A stretch of 64,000 bases of DNA from Fomitopsis serialis (GCF_022376445.1 NW_025954981.1:408111-472110), one strand, 5' to 3'; positions 30,475 through 42,286 are shown, counted from the stretch's first letter. A program made the numbers and translations. Notes: a model not told the origin generated them from the letters alone.

Positions 30475-31093
30475 TCACTCATCGTCCTCGGTGTTTGGTA
30501 AGTCAAGTCCTCCGAAGGTGTGGTCGAAACGGCCGGTGGCGTGTATATAGCGGAAAAGCGGTCGGATGGTGTCGGCTTGCGAGAGTAAGTGCCTGAGAGA
30601 TCGTACTCGGCTTCCGATTTTGCGTCGTAGCCATGCGCGTTGTGGAGCGTATTCCGTGCACTCGAGGAAGAAGTGTCGGACGGTCTCTCGGTGGGCTCGG
30701 CATGCGGGACAGCGCGCTGTGTCGGATCGGCGGATGCGATGGAGGTGGTAGTTGAGCGGTGCGTGTCCGGTTCGGAGCTGAATGAGGAGGCTGGCATGTC
30801 GACGAGGGAGGGGTGCGACGAGCTTACTGAACCTCTTCGACGGCATTTCAGGGTCTATGCGTGCAAGGGCTTCGAAACGGGGCGACTCCTTCCACCGTTG
30901 GACGGCTGCGGCTTTGATCTGCTCAAGGAGGTGCCTACGGATCGCGGAGATGCTCGATGGGAGGGCGGAGCGAAGGAGTGCGGTGATTTCGTCAGGTGGG
31001 CTGCTCGCACCTCTCGCTGCTTTCTTAGCTTCCTGGTCTGCGCACCCTACGCACCCTTCCGCTGGCCCACCCGTCCGCTTGCAATCCCGCTGA
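30475..31093 (-). pseudogene. 3' end of a Tad1-like LINE ORF2 (5'-truncated)
   Basis: The frame ending at the stop 30475-30477 encodes the C-terminal part of a fungal non-LTR retrotransposon polyprotein. After an RNase-H-flanking helix region comes LLIQLRTGHAPLNYHLHRI, then a zinc-binding CPAC…HFFLEC motif of the zf-RVT type, then a helical tail ending NTEDDE. Similarity stops near 31093; upstream codons are low-complexity repeat, so the copy is truncated at its 5' end as LINEs often are. The endonuclease and RT domains are absent. It may belong to the same family as the longer element at 60.4-64 kb, but the two do not overlap in content. Confidence 0.72.
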
Positions 31094-31434
31094 CCCGCCC
31101 GGTCCCCCGCCTGCGTGCGTGCGTGCGTCCTCGTCCGCTGACCGTGTCTGCGCACTGGGCATTCACCCACCGCGCTCGTGGTCGGCGTGTGGTGTGCCCT
31201 GCTGTAAGGCCGTCTGCCGGTCTGCCCACTCGCCCGCTTGTCGTCTCATCAGCTCGTCCGCTCAACTGTTTGCTCGTTCACTCACCTGCTCGCCCTGCCG
31301 CTCACTGGCCCGTTTGTGCGCCCGGTCGTTCGCCTTCAAGTTCACACCCACCCGGTCGCCCGTGTGCCCCGTCACCTTCTCGCCCGCCTACCAGCTTACT
31401 TGCGGCGCGCGCAACGCACCTTCGTGAGCTGTAT
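31094..31434. repeat. Pyrimidine-rich CGCCTGC/GCTCGTC tract
   Basis: Imperfect short repeats such as CGTGCGTGCGTGCGTCC and CTCGCCCGC. The part 31140-31203 resembles 30030-30085 (shared GGGCATT and GTCGGCGTGTGG). Open frames here (for example 31119-31427) are by-products of composition. No gene. Confidence 0.45.
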
Positions 31435-31620
31435 CTACTTGCTGGGCATCAATCCATGCACGGGCAGCGCGCACTCGTACGCAAGCAGGTCGTGCGCATC
31501 CAGCGCATTGATGAGCTCTGGCATACAGGTGGCGAGGCATTGCCAAGGCTCGTCGGCCTTCGCCCACCACCACAGGCCCTTCAATGCGAAGTCAGCGAGC
31601 CTATTTGCGAACGATGCAGA
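31435..31620 (-). pseudogene. Fragment resembling mitochondrial RNA polymerase
   Basis: 62 codons on the minus strand end at TAG 31435-31437. They contain GLWWWAKADEPWQCLATC followed by a helix, NALDAHD and ALPVHG. The family of single-subunit (T7-like, mitochondrial Rpo41/POLRMT) RNA polymerases has WW-x(2)-A-x(2)-PWQ-x-LA-x-C-x-E at this place, then LPVHQDG(S/T)CNG. Here the match ends right after PVH, where the catalytic QDG should follow, and there is one extra residue in CMPEL. So it is a short non-functional piece. A GTAAGT lies just upstream. It sits between LINE debris and the Plavaka element, and could be captured gene sequence. Confidence 0.55.
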
Positions 31621-32058
31621 GATGGACTTACTTTAATCAACTGCAAAGCGATGCCGCGGGTCGTACCGCTAGAAGGGCGACAAGTCGACGGCCGATAAGA
31701 AAAGATTTCAAAAAAGGGCACCAGTCAGTAGATGGGGAAGTGGACTGTTGAGCAGGATTGTAGAGGAGCGGCTGAGGGCAAGCAGGGGAGAAGGCAGGTG
31801 AGCGAGGTAGCAGAGGTGGTCCGCAGTTGTTGATGAGGACCGAAGTGTGAAGCGCCCATTTCGGAGAATGCCGACAGCGATCGACTTAAGGTGGTGATGG
31901 TTCTCAAGTGGTATGAAGTACGGAAATGCGTTCTGAAGAAACATGAAGCGTTGGTATTGCGTTGTGACCGTTCATTCAATGAGAGCTGTTAAGAGACCAG
32001 ACACTTGTGTGAGATTGGCGGTCACAACTGTTGCTCAGTACTATTCAATGTAAGTAAT
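31621..32058. other. 3' flank of Plavaka element 1
   Basis: About 440 bp between the polymerase fragment and the transposase stop. It should contain the element's terminal inverted repeat, but I could not match one with the opposite flank. No gene. Confidence 0.35.
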
Positions 32059-35000
32059 CTACCATAGCGTCTGGTACGCGTACTTAGATGCCCAATTGTT
32101 AAGCCAGAATTTAGTAGCCTTATCCAGTACAGTATACGTATCCCAGTCGTCCGGTAAGCTCTCGCGATTCGTGGTAGTACGTGTAGATCCAGGGGGACAT
32201 GGAACGAGTTGACACGATTGACGGATGACCGACAGAGGAATAATCCCGCCAACGGGATGCCCATTGGCGCGAAGGGGAGGTTTGTGAATAGGATACATCA
32301 TATGTATGGGATCGGCTTGCGTAGGTAACTTAGAGTACCATTCTACGTACGCGAGTGGCCCCTGGCTAGCCCATTCGGATGGAGCTTGTAGCGGCCTGAG
32401 GGTTCGAGGATCCCTGATGTTTTGAGGGAGTTTGAATATGACTTTGATGCGTCCGATGCGTGTACCTGTAGAGTCGGAGCAATTACGTTAATTCGCTATG
32501 AGATGTGTAGAGAGCATGTGTACCTTGCAGCCCAGTAGCTTCAGCGTCGTCCTCCTGCAGCACAACCACAGTATCGAAACGCGCAGGTTGTTTAGCTATG
32601 GCGGGCCTTGCCTTCACTGCGTCGGTCTCCTGTGTGTCGTCGGTCAAGGGTTCGGGCGTAAACTTGAAGCCATGGAAGACATCGAGGCGTTGGAACGGCA
32701 TATGGTTGATGGCGTTGTTGAGCTGTGAGGAGGCTAGAGGTCGTCCATTCTTCAGCGTGTAGATATACTGTGCGAGGGTGTCGATGAAGCCGGGTGCATG
32801 GTGTTTGTCGACGATGGTCGGGAGAGCCTGGAGGGGTGCAGAGGGGTGCTTCGCCAATTTAATTCGACCGTTATGACGTGAGCCTGATACGCTGTCTTGA
32901 TCTGGATTGTCTACGTCGTCCGCATGACGAACGGAGACATCATCTCTTCGTTCGCGGCCAGTACTCCTGAGCCAGCGGTGGATGGTTGAGCTGAGCACGA
33001 CCATCTTCTCCTGTCGTGCCAGCCAACGCACCATCTGCGGACGCGCATCGCGATGGTTTGATGCCCTCCACCCTTTCTTCGCGTAGTCGATGTGGAGGCG
33101 TTCAAACGCCTCCGTGTTGTAGTTATCCGTAGTGCCTAGTAGTCGGATTGCGTCAACGTAGTGAAGTAATGAATGGAATTTCGGAATATTAAGATGATCG
33201 CGCACTCCGAGATCGACAAGAATGGTCTTGTTGCTGTGGAAGGTCTTGAGGGCGTCTTCCATGTACTGGAGCGTCGTGTCGTCGTGAGTGGTGTATTGCG
33301 CGAGGTAAATAAAGTCTAGAATAGACCTGAAAGCGAGGATTGCTTTCTTCGGTATCTTGCCGACCAGACAGGCAAGCAGTATGCGAGCCATGTGCTTACG
33401 CTCGGTCCCCGAGACCTGGGACAGGGAGGAAATTCCGTTCTTGAAGTGGCGGGTACTGAATGCGGGCGGAAGGCAGCGGATGTGCCGGTCAAGCTCGCGC
33501 TCGTCGACGAGTTCCGTGCACCATTCGATGATGTGTTTAAGAACACCCTGGTACAGCTGATGGAGTACATCAGGGGTTATGCAGGAGTGTATGTCGGTAT
33601 ACGGTAGATCGCGCCAGAAGGGACGTACGACGTAGCCGGAAACGTTAAGGTCTTGACAGGCTCGAGTGTACGCGTTCGAGCTTGTCTGCCCCTGGGTTTT
33701 CTCACTGGCGAGGCGGAGCACGTCCAAGGTCCAGAGGGAAGTACGGGGCGTACCTGCGGCTGCGGATTCAAGCAGCTGCTCCGGGACCTGGCACTTGGGG
33801 CAAGTGCCGGACTTGGCACAAGTTACCAAGCATTGCTCCGGATAATCCGCGACGTAGGCGGCAAGAATTGGGTGCACTCGTCGAACCTCTCCGTTGGCCG
33901 AGGTCACGTCGATGCCTTCTTTTCCGGCCTGGACAAGCGGCTCCAAGATCGCCCGAACAGAGGCGTGGAACAGTTGCTGCACCAGCGCGCGTTGCTTGCG
34001 CTGCGTGATACCCTCCGAGCCGACTTTGTCGACTGATAGGTATCCGATAAGTATGCAGGCATTTTCCGATGGCTTGCGCCTCAGAGATCGAGGAATATTA
34101 CCGAGGGTCATGTACACCGGATATGCTGCCTTGTTTCCGGAGAACTGCGTTAACTGTGTTTTGTCTGTAGCTATAATGACCGGCGCGACAGCTGCGCCTG
34201 CAGGTAAGAGACTCTACACTTGATTCAGAAAATATATGCGTTCTACTGATGCGGCAGTACTCACCTGCACAGCGTGCCACCAACGCCCGGTCCACATCTC
34301 GTTGTAGAGCCGGTGCTTCCTGGATGCATCTGAGAAAATCCGCCGCGGTCGGTACACGATTTGATCAGCGTGTTCCGGGTTGCCTAGCAAGGTACGTATT
34401 GCTTGTATGATATCCCGGAACTGGAGAAGATGCCTCTCCTTCGGACGGTCCTTGAACGAGAGGATCTGCTCCTTCCATTCCGCTCTCTCAGGAAGTGAGT
34501 CGACACGCTGGAGAAGAGCTCGGCTGTTATGATACGACAACCCGAGTTTCTCTTGCAACTGAGGTGTGTCAGCAGATATTACTAAGATACTGAAGGCACT
34601 CACACCGGGGATTTCCAACGCTCTATCAATGGAACCGAGGGTCAGGCCTTCTTGTATTGCCCACGACGCAAATCGCCAATCCATCTCGGACTCGAATGGC
34701 TTCCAAGGGTTCTCCGACTGTTCAGCAGTGCGTTCACGGTCTGGGTCTTCTTCTGCATCCTCGCCAACGCGCCTGTGCTCTGCACGCTCAGCAAATACTC
34801 CACCAGCTGTAATTACGGTTAGAACTGTGCCCACTGCCAGGAACAACACTACGACGTACCTGAGGATCCTCCCTCTCTATGCTCAAGCCACTTCCTTCGC
34901 ACTTCTGCGTTGACGTGAGTCACTTTCCCCGCTTCTTCATCCTCATCCACCACTCGCTCATCCTCATTGTCATCAAGCGACAGAGCGGTTCTTCTGGTGC

Positions 35001-35491
35001 TGGTCGATCTAGTTGAGGGCCCTGCCATGTCCTCGCCGTTGCCATCGCCTCCTGGATCGCCTGGCGGCTCGGGAGGTGTGCAGACCTCGATGAAATCATA
35101 TAGTGAGGCAAGTTCACTGTCTTCATCCTCGTCTTCCAGGTCCTGGATTTCTTCTTGTTCCCGCGGATGACTTGGACCGTCGGTAGAATCATGTTGGTCC
35201 GTTCTACTCGACATTTCAGTGAGTGAGTATATATATACCTTGTTGAATTGACGGAGTTCCTGAGGCAATGTTATGGACTTACCGTGCGTGTTCAAATGTT
35301 GCGCCATCATCTAATATTTCCTGGCGATCCTTGACCTTGAAGATCTCTTTCAGTTTACCCTTTTTATACCAAGCGCATTTTTTGCTCATGGTCTGGTGCG
35401 CTGAGAGGCCTTGGGTCGTCCGGAACGTCTCATGACAGGCCCCGCACGTATCGCCGAGGAGCTCCTCAATGGTGCGCTTTCTCCTCACCAT
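32059..35491 (-). CDS. Plavaka-family (CACTA-like) transposase, copy 1
   Basis: DDE transposase of the Plavaka family, acting on its own element's ends. The start is MVRRKRTIEELLGD at 35491. Exon 1 (35491-35283) holds a zinc finger, CGACHETFRTTQGLSAHQ followed by KKCAWYKKGK. An acidic linker follows (exon from about 35270), then DNA-binding-type helices with NPWKPFESEMDWRFA and EMWTGRWW. The core (up to 32483) has candidate catalytic acids in ATDKTQLTQFSGNK, TPDVLHQLYQG and TEAFERLH, plus a CPKC knuckle. The last exon (about 32483 down to 32059) reads GRIKVIFKLP, then IRQSCQLVPCPPG and ends WASKYAYQTLW. All exons can be read without a break, so it may be functional. Confidence 0.8.
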
Positions 35492-36310
35492 ATCTATTCC
35501 GGATATTTCTTTTAGTTCTCAAAGTACAAGCATAGAAATGAACACGCACTGGAATGCGGACTGGAGGTAAGAGACGAGGGAGGGGTTGAAAATCCTCGCA
35601 AAAAAGCAAGGTCCCTGAATATGTCAACTTCACATGTCCTTACGTTACGTTGGCAGATTTGGACGCGCCAAATAAGCGCGTTGGACGTTGCGTTTCGCTT
35701 CCAACATCCATCTCAAGTTGAAATCCGTACCGTACCTTTTTCCTTCTTGTTCTTCAGCTGACTACATTCACTTGACGTAGGTCACATACATTGGGCTGAG
35801 TACGCGTAGTTGGGCACTCTCAACAGCCCGCGTTTCGTGTTTTGTACGGAGGTAAGTACGGACTTCATCACTTTTACTTATCATCCGTCATTACGGTACG
35901 CGCTTTGATGAAACATTGCCCCTGCGAGTAACGGCGTGTGGCGTGTGCAACGCCATTGCCTCCGGCGTTGCGCACAACCCACGCCACAGGCCAGCGTGCC
36001 GGGTCGGCACAGGGGCGCGCGTACCTCGGATTAACGGACGCGGTGGGTCGGGACTTTGGGCTGGCGAAGCGTCGTCATGAGGTGGGAGGTGGCCTATGAG
36101 AGATCGATTAGCCCACCTTAGGTCCGTGCAGTGAGAAAACACTACCAAGAGTGGCTTGGAAGGTGTGGGCCGGGGCAGAGAATGGGACACGTAGGCGGTG
36201 CACCTAGGCATCGTCACTTGACTACACATGCCGTTGACTAAGACTGGTGCCGTGTCAGGTTCTCGAGTTCTTCATAGTCCCTGCCCTGTGAGGCACTGTC
36301 ACGAACGGTA
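35492..36310. other. Intergenic with strong hairpins
   Basis: No gene. A long imperfect hairpin spans about 35937-35992 (GTGTGGCGTGTGCAACGCC against GGCGTTGCGCACAACCCACGCCAC). It is followed closely by the palindrome GTGCCGGGTCGGCAC. It may be the outer part of Plavaka element 1 or an unrelated small element. No SRP, tRNA or other RNA signature was recognised. Confidence 0.4.
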
Positions 36311-38557
36311 ATGTCTCCTACCTCTATAGTGCGCTCAACCACTCGATCCACCAGTCGCTCACCGAGTACTGGTGCTCCCCAGCCTCGCATCAAAGGCAGA
36401 GCGAAGGGGGATCGCATCTACTCGAACTATCAGCGCGGAAGCCCTGTAGGTAAGCCTTTGATTATTATTTCAGTCGTAATTCGATGACATTGAGACGTCA
36501 ATCAACCAGCTCGATCCAGTTACAAAGACAACGAGAGCCAGAGGGCAGACAGCGCCAAGAAACCCATCGCCGCACAGGGAGGTGAGTTACTTACATCGCC
36601 CATAATCAGTTCCCGAGTGTTTGCTATCGTTCCGCATAGCAGAGGTTAAAAAACACTCTTAATTTGTAGCAACGACAGATCAAACCCTTCGGACTGACAA
36701 CGAGGAGGCGTACCCCCTCGTCATCCGGAAGGCTTTCGGAGACCATCACCTCGATCTTCCAGACAACATCGGCGACATCGTAAGTCTCTGTCAGCGTCTT
36801 AGCTATACCTATAAGTAATATCTTCGGCTTTCAGACCACCGCAAACTTCACCGAGGAAGACTGGAAGAACTTGCAGGAATATCTGGAGAGTCACGACGAT
36901 CTCAATAGGTTCGAGTGAGTATTCTTCTCCGCAAGCTTTATGTAGCCGTACTAATACTTGAGAACTCAGCTTTGAGTATGATAGAGACGGAAACATATTA
37001 ACTATCATGTCGCCAACAAACCTCCACGACCGTCTCGTAGCGCTGCTTAGGTCGATGATCAGCAGGGGGTGGTTCAAGAAGTATGCTCCGCCGGACTGGG
37101 TTGCAAAAGCACTCGCCATGTTGATCGACCATGCGGAGTATGCGTCCGTGCGGGGCAAAGGAGGTGGGAAGAAAGTAGCGGATGTGGTGGAGACAATCAA
37201 AGTGGGGCGTCAACTGCTCGTCACGTCGATCAATGAAACCGCGAAGTCTCAAGACCTTTACGATCGCAATGGAAAGGATGGAGCGCTGTCAAAGGTATGT
37301 AAGAATGGGCATTCGAGGTTATGTACTGTATTTGCTGACATTGCTTGTGTAGCTCCTGGCCGTGGTGGAGCGTTTCATCAAAAACAACGGCGGGGATGGG
37401 GGTCAAGACGATGGCGGGAATGATAGTGAGGGCGATGACGGCGACGGCGGGGATGTGGATGAGCGCGAAGGCGAGGATGAGGGTGCGGACGAGGATGCCG
37501 ATCAAAAGCAACGGCCGCAACTCGTCGCGATCACCTGCTTTAATATCGAAGAAATCCAGCCGGGTCATGGCCCTACAACGAAATGGAAGGCTCCGTCGCA
37601 GGACGCTTACCACCTCTCCGAGCTACATGTCGACCACAAGCGATACGAACAATTGGCCACGCAGAACTCAGGGTTGATCCCGGGTGCCGGCCCATGGCTT
37701 GCGGAGAAAGACGCAGTATTCTTCGGGGCGGTACGCGTTTGGTGGTTTTATATCCCCATTGAGGAGCTGCAGACGTTCCGGGACGGCGTCGCCCAGCAAT
37801 GGGACATGAGGGTCTGGGTGGCAAAAGGCTTCGCCATTGTAAGTTTTAATTCTACGCAGCGTTAAGCTCACTGATCGTTTTCTAGCCTATCCTACCGACC
37901 TACAACGAGACGGAACAACGCCAGGTCGACGCATTGATGGACAAGGTACGAATCGGGGCGAGGAAGAAGCTAGTTCTTCTCGCGAAGCTCATGTCGCACG
38001 GGAACAACAAGGAAGTCCTCGCGCGTGCGCTCCAGCAAGCCCCAGGAGAGGAGGAGCGACAAGCGATGCACGAACAATTGCTGAAGTACTTCGACGACCT
38101 GGTCGAACCTGACACGGATCCCTTGGGGGAAGACGCCGACACCTTCGTGCCCGAGGTCTTACAAGAGATCTTGGCCGGTAGCGAGGGCACGGCTGGGGAC
38201 CGCCTGTGCGCCAACACTTCGGTCCATGGTCAAGAAGTCAGCGTTCTGCAAGGCAGTACCAGCGGTACTCCCCTGGAGCTCGATTCCACCAAAGACTCAC
38301 GCGCAGGCTTAATGAGCCTCGAGAAATACGTCAAGAAGCGCAAGCGTTCGAGTCGCGGTGGCTCCGAAGATGAGCAAGCGAACGAGCGTGCTCGCGACGG
38401 GCCGAGTCGCGAGCAGAGTCGCGAGCAGAGTCGCGAGCAGAGTCGCGAACAGAGTCGCGAGCAAAGCCGCGCGCAAAGTCGCGAGCAGAGTGCACTTCGC
38501 GGGCAGGGTGCATCTCGAGGGCCGAGTGCATCTCGCGGACGGCTGAGAGGAGGGTGA
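36311..38557 (+). CDS. Unrecognised 627-residue protein with SREQ repeats
   Basis: Seven exons join in frame: 36311-36449, 36510-36581, 36670-36779, 36835-36914, 36970-37294, 37353-37838 and 37886-38557. The N-terminus (MSPTSIVRSTTRSTS) is Ser/Arg-rich and basic. Residues around 130-160 read FDFEYDRDGNILTIMSPTNL and HDRLV, which recalls the start of the Uma2/PD-(D/E)XK-like fold (…M-P…H), but I do not see the catalytic D-ExK pair, so this is only a hint. There is an acidic linker (GDDGDGGDVDEREGEDEG). A middle domain contains AVRVWWFYIPIEELQ. The C-terminus is a tandem of SREQ units with an RG-rich tail. The frame is clean. Confidence 0.7.
38400..38500 (+). repeat. 12-bp tandem repeat coding SREQ
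   Basis: About seven near-perfect copies of AGTCGCGAGCAG inside the last exon of the 627-residue gene, giving Ser-Arg-Glu-Gln repeats. It is likely to vary in copy number between strains (inference). Confidence 0.85.
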
Positions 38558-38639
38558 CATGACGGTGAGACATAATCTCATCATTGCCCGTGTACGATAC
38601 CGTGAGTAGTCCTTATACTGTACGATACGAGTTGTGTGT

Positions 38640-38740
38640 TGTGTCGCTGTTCTTGTCGCTGTGTCTATCGCTGTCTATCGTCTATCGCTGTCTATCGCTG
38701 TGTCTATCGCTCTGTCCATTGCTCTGTCCGTGGCTCTCAC
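38640..38740 (+). repeat. GTCTATCGCT simple repeat
   Basis: Short imperfect tandem units of TGTCTATCGC and GTCCATTGCTC just downstream of the 627-residue gene. Non-coding. Confidence 0.7.
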
Positions 38741-39506
38741 TTCTAGTGTTTGTTTTTTGTCTATTAGCTGTCAGGTCCCGAGTCTCGCAGTCTGTGTCCG
38801 CGGCCCAAGTCACCCTACGTTCCTCTGTCGCCAACTTACATAGAATGAGATCGATTTCGGCCGATTAGTATACCAACTTACGTCGATCTCACCACGCTAA
38901 GTCAACGCGTTTGGCTCAGTATACATAGCCTTATAAGCCACGCCGCCCAACAGCTAAACGCGCGATGCGGACGCAATCCCGTGACGGCGGCTGTGCACTT
39001 GCAAGGCCAGGCATGCATCATCCCGCTAACTTAAGTTCGTGAAGGTCGTTCAGCTACACACACTCCGCTGCCCCAGCAACGCCCCCACTGGCACATCAGG
39101 AAAAACACTTGGGGCGCCCAACAGATTGGGAAAACCTTCAACCCGTTGGGACACATTCCGATGTATTGAAACAGATCGAGAGTTGTTGCGAGCCTTTGTA
39201 ACTTCTTGAAGCAGCTTTCGCTGTCTGTATAGCAATGATAAGTGGTTTTACCATCTGGTTTGAGGTTTAAAATGTTTCCGCTGCTGGTGCACTATAAAGC
39301 GCTTTGGCCAACCAAGTTCAATCATTTATCAAATCAAGTTCAAGCATTGAACATCTCATGCGTCAATGGCAAGTAATACACCGTTATATACAATCAGAAC
39401 GGTCCACTACTTCAAGTCGTCATCGTCAATTTTGACCGTTCAAAAATCTATGCTCTGTCTACGCTGAAGCGGTCCTCCCTCCCAAGTTCCACAGCTGCTC
39501 CCCAGC
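38741..39506. other. Intergenic, no gene; ends in array-type flank
   Basis: No gene seen. The right end (39368-39487) resembles 42223-42321, downstream of array copy 3 (for example AAGTAATACACCGT, CCACTACTTC, GCTGAAGCGG-CCTCCCTCCC), so it is the duplicated 3' flank of the array unit. Confidence 0.5.
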
Positions 39507-40569
39507 CTATTCATCATCGGCAGCATCCTCCTCTGTCACGGTCTCTGTTCCTGCCCATTTGACCACGCATCCATCCTCTCCAACTTGCGGCCGCACTGCC
39601 CGCAATGTCGGCGTCGCCGCAGGAGTCCAGGCCGCCTCGATGTACTTGCGGGGCTTCGGAAGGCGCACCGGCCAGATCCATTCAATCCCCGTGAAGTCGT
39701 GCATCATGGAGCACATGGGGGCCCTCTTCTGGTCTCCAATCGCATAGGAGTGGCAGAATGGGGTGAATTGGACCTCGGACTCCCTGAGAACGGGGACGCT
39801 CTGGAGAGGGAGTTGCCGGCGGATGGGAAACCCCTTGATGATGTGGTCAGGCACGAATGTCTGCATCTTGGGTTCGTAGAGGTCGAATGCTGTCTCCCTG
39901 TTGACCAGCTCAAATGCCTGCGACAAGACGGGCTGCTCATACGGTCCGGGAATCTCCAACTCCATCCCCATCTGGTCAACAATCCCAATAAGGGGTACTG
40001 GAACCGGGTCACACCCGTCCTGTACGATATGCCGAACGTGTCTATCAGGAACGGAGCGAGCTTTCAAAGACATCTGAGACGCACCGATACAAACATCAGC
40101 CCCTCAACCAACACTGCTTTCGGCGGGTGCATCATCCCCCGGGCTTAGCCTTTGGATTCAGCAGACGACGGATCGCTCTGCCATCACTGTAGAACTCGGG
40201 AACAACACCCATGAACACCCATCCCCCAAACTTGGCAGGAGGCCTGCGCAGTGCTGCGGCGCGGCCCAACATGTCAGCGACGCGGTCTGGATTGATCTGA
40301 CTGGCGCTGAGCCGCATAGGGCACCGGTTCATAAGACACTGGATGGAGAAGCATTAAGCACAACGCCACTACGATACCAGTTCAGAAGCACTCACGTAGT
40401 CATAGTACTCCGCAAAGTTCTGCTTCTCCAGGCAGACCACCGTAACATGGAAAGTGTTAGGGGCCATTGGGCACGGTGCCGCAAACTTGCACTCCCTCTC
40501 GAATCCATATTCCATGAATTTGCCCATGATCTTGAAAAGACGGGCATCGGTGATAGGCGAGGCAGGCAT
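39507..40569 (-). CDS. Tandem array copy 1 (WIWPV family), frame-broken
   Basis: First of five head-to-tail paralogues of a family I do not recognise. Exons: 40569-40396 (MPASPITDARLF… HVTVVCLE), 40338-40085 and 40019-39507. Exon 2 carries KFGGWVFMG then AVLVEGLMFVS, but these two parts are in different phases. The shift falls at the CCCCCGGG run 40136-40143, making exon 2 one base short of the 3n length its intact relatives have. Exon 3 is clean: VPVPLIGIV, MELEIPGPYEQPVLSQAF, PLQSVPVL, PMCSMMHDFTGIEWIWPV and GEDGCVVKWAG, with an acidic tail. It may be a young pseudogene or carry a sequencing indel. Its closest relative by flank is copy 3. Confidence 0.6.
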
Positions 40570-40925
40570 AGGGAGATGGAATTGCAGTGAGGAAGTGTTG
40601 AGGCGTGTTGGAAGAGGTCTGAGAGCGTTGTTAACACGTCTCAATCAAAGGTGATGGATTATAAGCAAGTTCTCACCTCCAAGCGCCCAAGCCACACATA
40701 GCGCCCGGCCACTTCTCAGGCTCCCAGAAGAGCGTTGACTTCGCTCTGAGTTGGTGCTTTAGTTCAATTTCGCAATTCTGAGGGGCTGCCATCTCATGAT
40801 AGTATCACTTTCCACGAAGACCATGTAGTAGAGTATTCAAATACAATCAATGAAATAAGACGTTACAGAATTACAGTTTTGACCCCATGAATCGCACCTC
40901 TCCTGTTCCTACGTCCCTGTCCCGC

Positions 40926-42064
40926 TCAGGCGATAATGATGGGGTTCTCCGCATCCAAGCCCTTCTTATTGAGCTCCTCCCAGCGCACCTCCTTGCCCTC
41001 GCCTACCCGTCGCAGCTGACACCCGGCCTCTCCAGGCCCAGGACGCACTGCCACCAGACCCTTGGGATCAGGCATCTGCACCACGCTCCACTCTGCCTCC
41101 AGATATTCGCGACGTTTTGCAAGTCCCACTGGCCAGATCCAGTCCAGCTCGATGAAGTTGCGCTTCATCGAGCACAGCGGCGGCATGTCCTCTGCTCCAG
41201 CTGCGAAGTTGATCACCAACAGCGTCATCGCAACGCTGGAGAGCTTCAGCACCAGGACGCTGGTGAGAGGCAGGGGGAGACGAATGCAGAACGACTCCTC
41301 TGTTTTTGACACTTTGAACGTTTGCAGAGACGGTTCGTAGGGGTCGAGGACGGGGATGGGAAGGCGGCCTGATTTCGGTGGCCTTTTGAACGGGTTCAGA
41401 CCCGGGAGGAGCTGCAAGAGGAGGGGTTGATGATACGGCCCTCGTATAGTCACTTCCGACTTCGTACTGTTGATCTCCCCTAAGAGAGGGACAGAGACCG
41501 GAAAATAATCCTCCTGTTGTCACGCACACATGTTTGTAAGTAGTGCATGAAGATTAGAAGAAATATGACACGCACATGAACGTAAATCAGGGCCTCCACC
41601 AGCGCTGTTCTCCCCTCCGCCCACGCGCTGCTTGGGGAGAACAGGGACAAAGCACGCTTTCCCCTGTTGCTCTCCTTCCAGAACTCGCGCACCATCCCCA
41701 TGTATACCCATCCTCCGAACCTCGGACCGCCTTTGAGTGCCTTCGCGCGCTCGAGCATGAAAGCTCTCTCCTTTTCGGACGACTGGACGCGACTGGGTTT
41801 CATGGGGCAACGAGAGATGTCGGACAATAAGCACTGAAACATCATCACGTCAGACGGAAGTTGTGTTGATGAGTAGTTTGAACTGGTACTCACATAGTCG
41901 AAGAGCAAGCCAAAGTGTTGTTCCTCCAAGCACACCACAGTGACGTGGTCAATGGCGGGGCACACCTTGCAGTCTTGCGACCGTGTACAGGCTAACTCGA
42001 ATCCAGGTCCATGCTCACCGAGTATGGCGATGAGGTTTCGGTCAACAGGAATGGGGGTGGACAT
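40926..42064 (-). CDS. Tandem array copy 2 (WIWPV family), intact
   Basis: About 338 residues from exons 42064-41894, 41833-41576 and 41513-40926, introns of 60 and 62 bp. Exon 1 has two Cys pairs around CKVCPAIDHVTVVCLEE, then FGLLFDY. Exon 2 begins CLLSDISRCPM and has FGGWVYMGMVREFW and GRTALVEALIYVH. Exon 3 reads PVSVPLLGEI, PYHQPLLLQLLPGLN, RLPLPLTSVLVLK, LCSMKRNFIELDWIWPVGLA and GEAGCQLRRV. There is no signal peptide or membrane segment. The conserved beta-rich patterning (VPL, IPGP, LPLPL) suggests one compact domain. Cytosolic location and function are unknown. All phases agree, so it looks functional. Confidence 0.7.
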
Positions 42065-42286
42065 AGCGTGATGGAGGTTGAGTTGAGAGATGTCTGAGAG
42101 TGGCGTAAAGGCCTATGAGCGAACGCCTACCCTTAAGCGCCGATATCGCCGGCCACTCATAGGAGATTGTTAAGCTCATGGGTCCTCAGAAATCGTAAAA
42201 TATGAGAAGCCTGGCATCAATAGCAAGTAATACACCGTAATATACATTCAGAACTGTCCACTACTTCCAGTCGTCATCGCACAAAT

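Noticed and set aside
35892..36240. Structured RNA gene such as SRP RNA in the hairpin-rich region
   Set aside because: Hairpins are present but the conserved SRP helix 8 sequence and tRNA or snRNA signatures are not.
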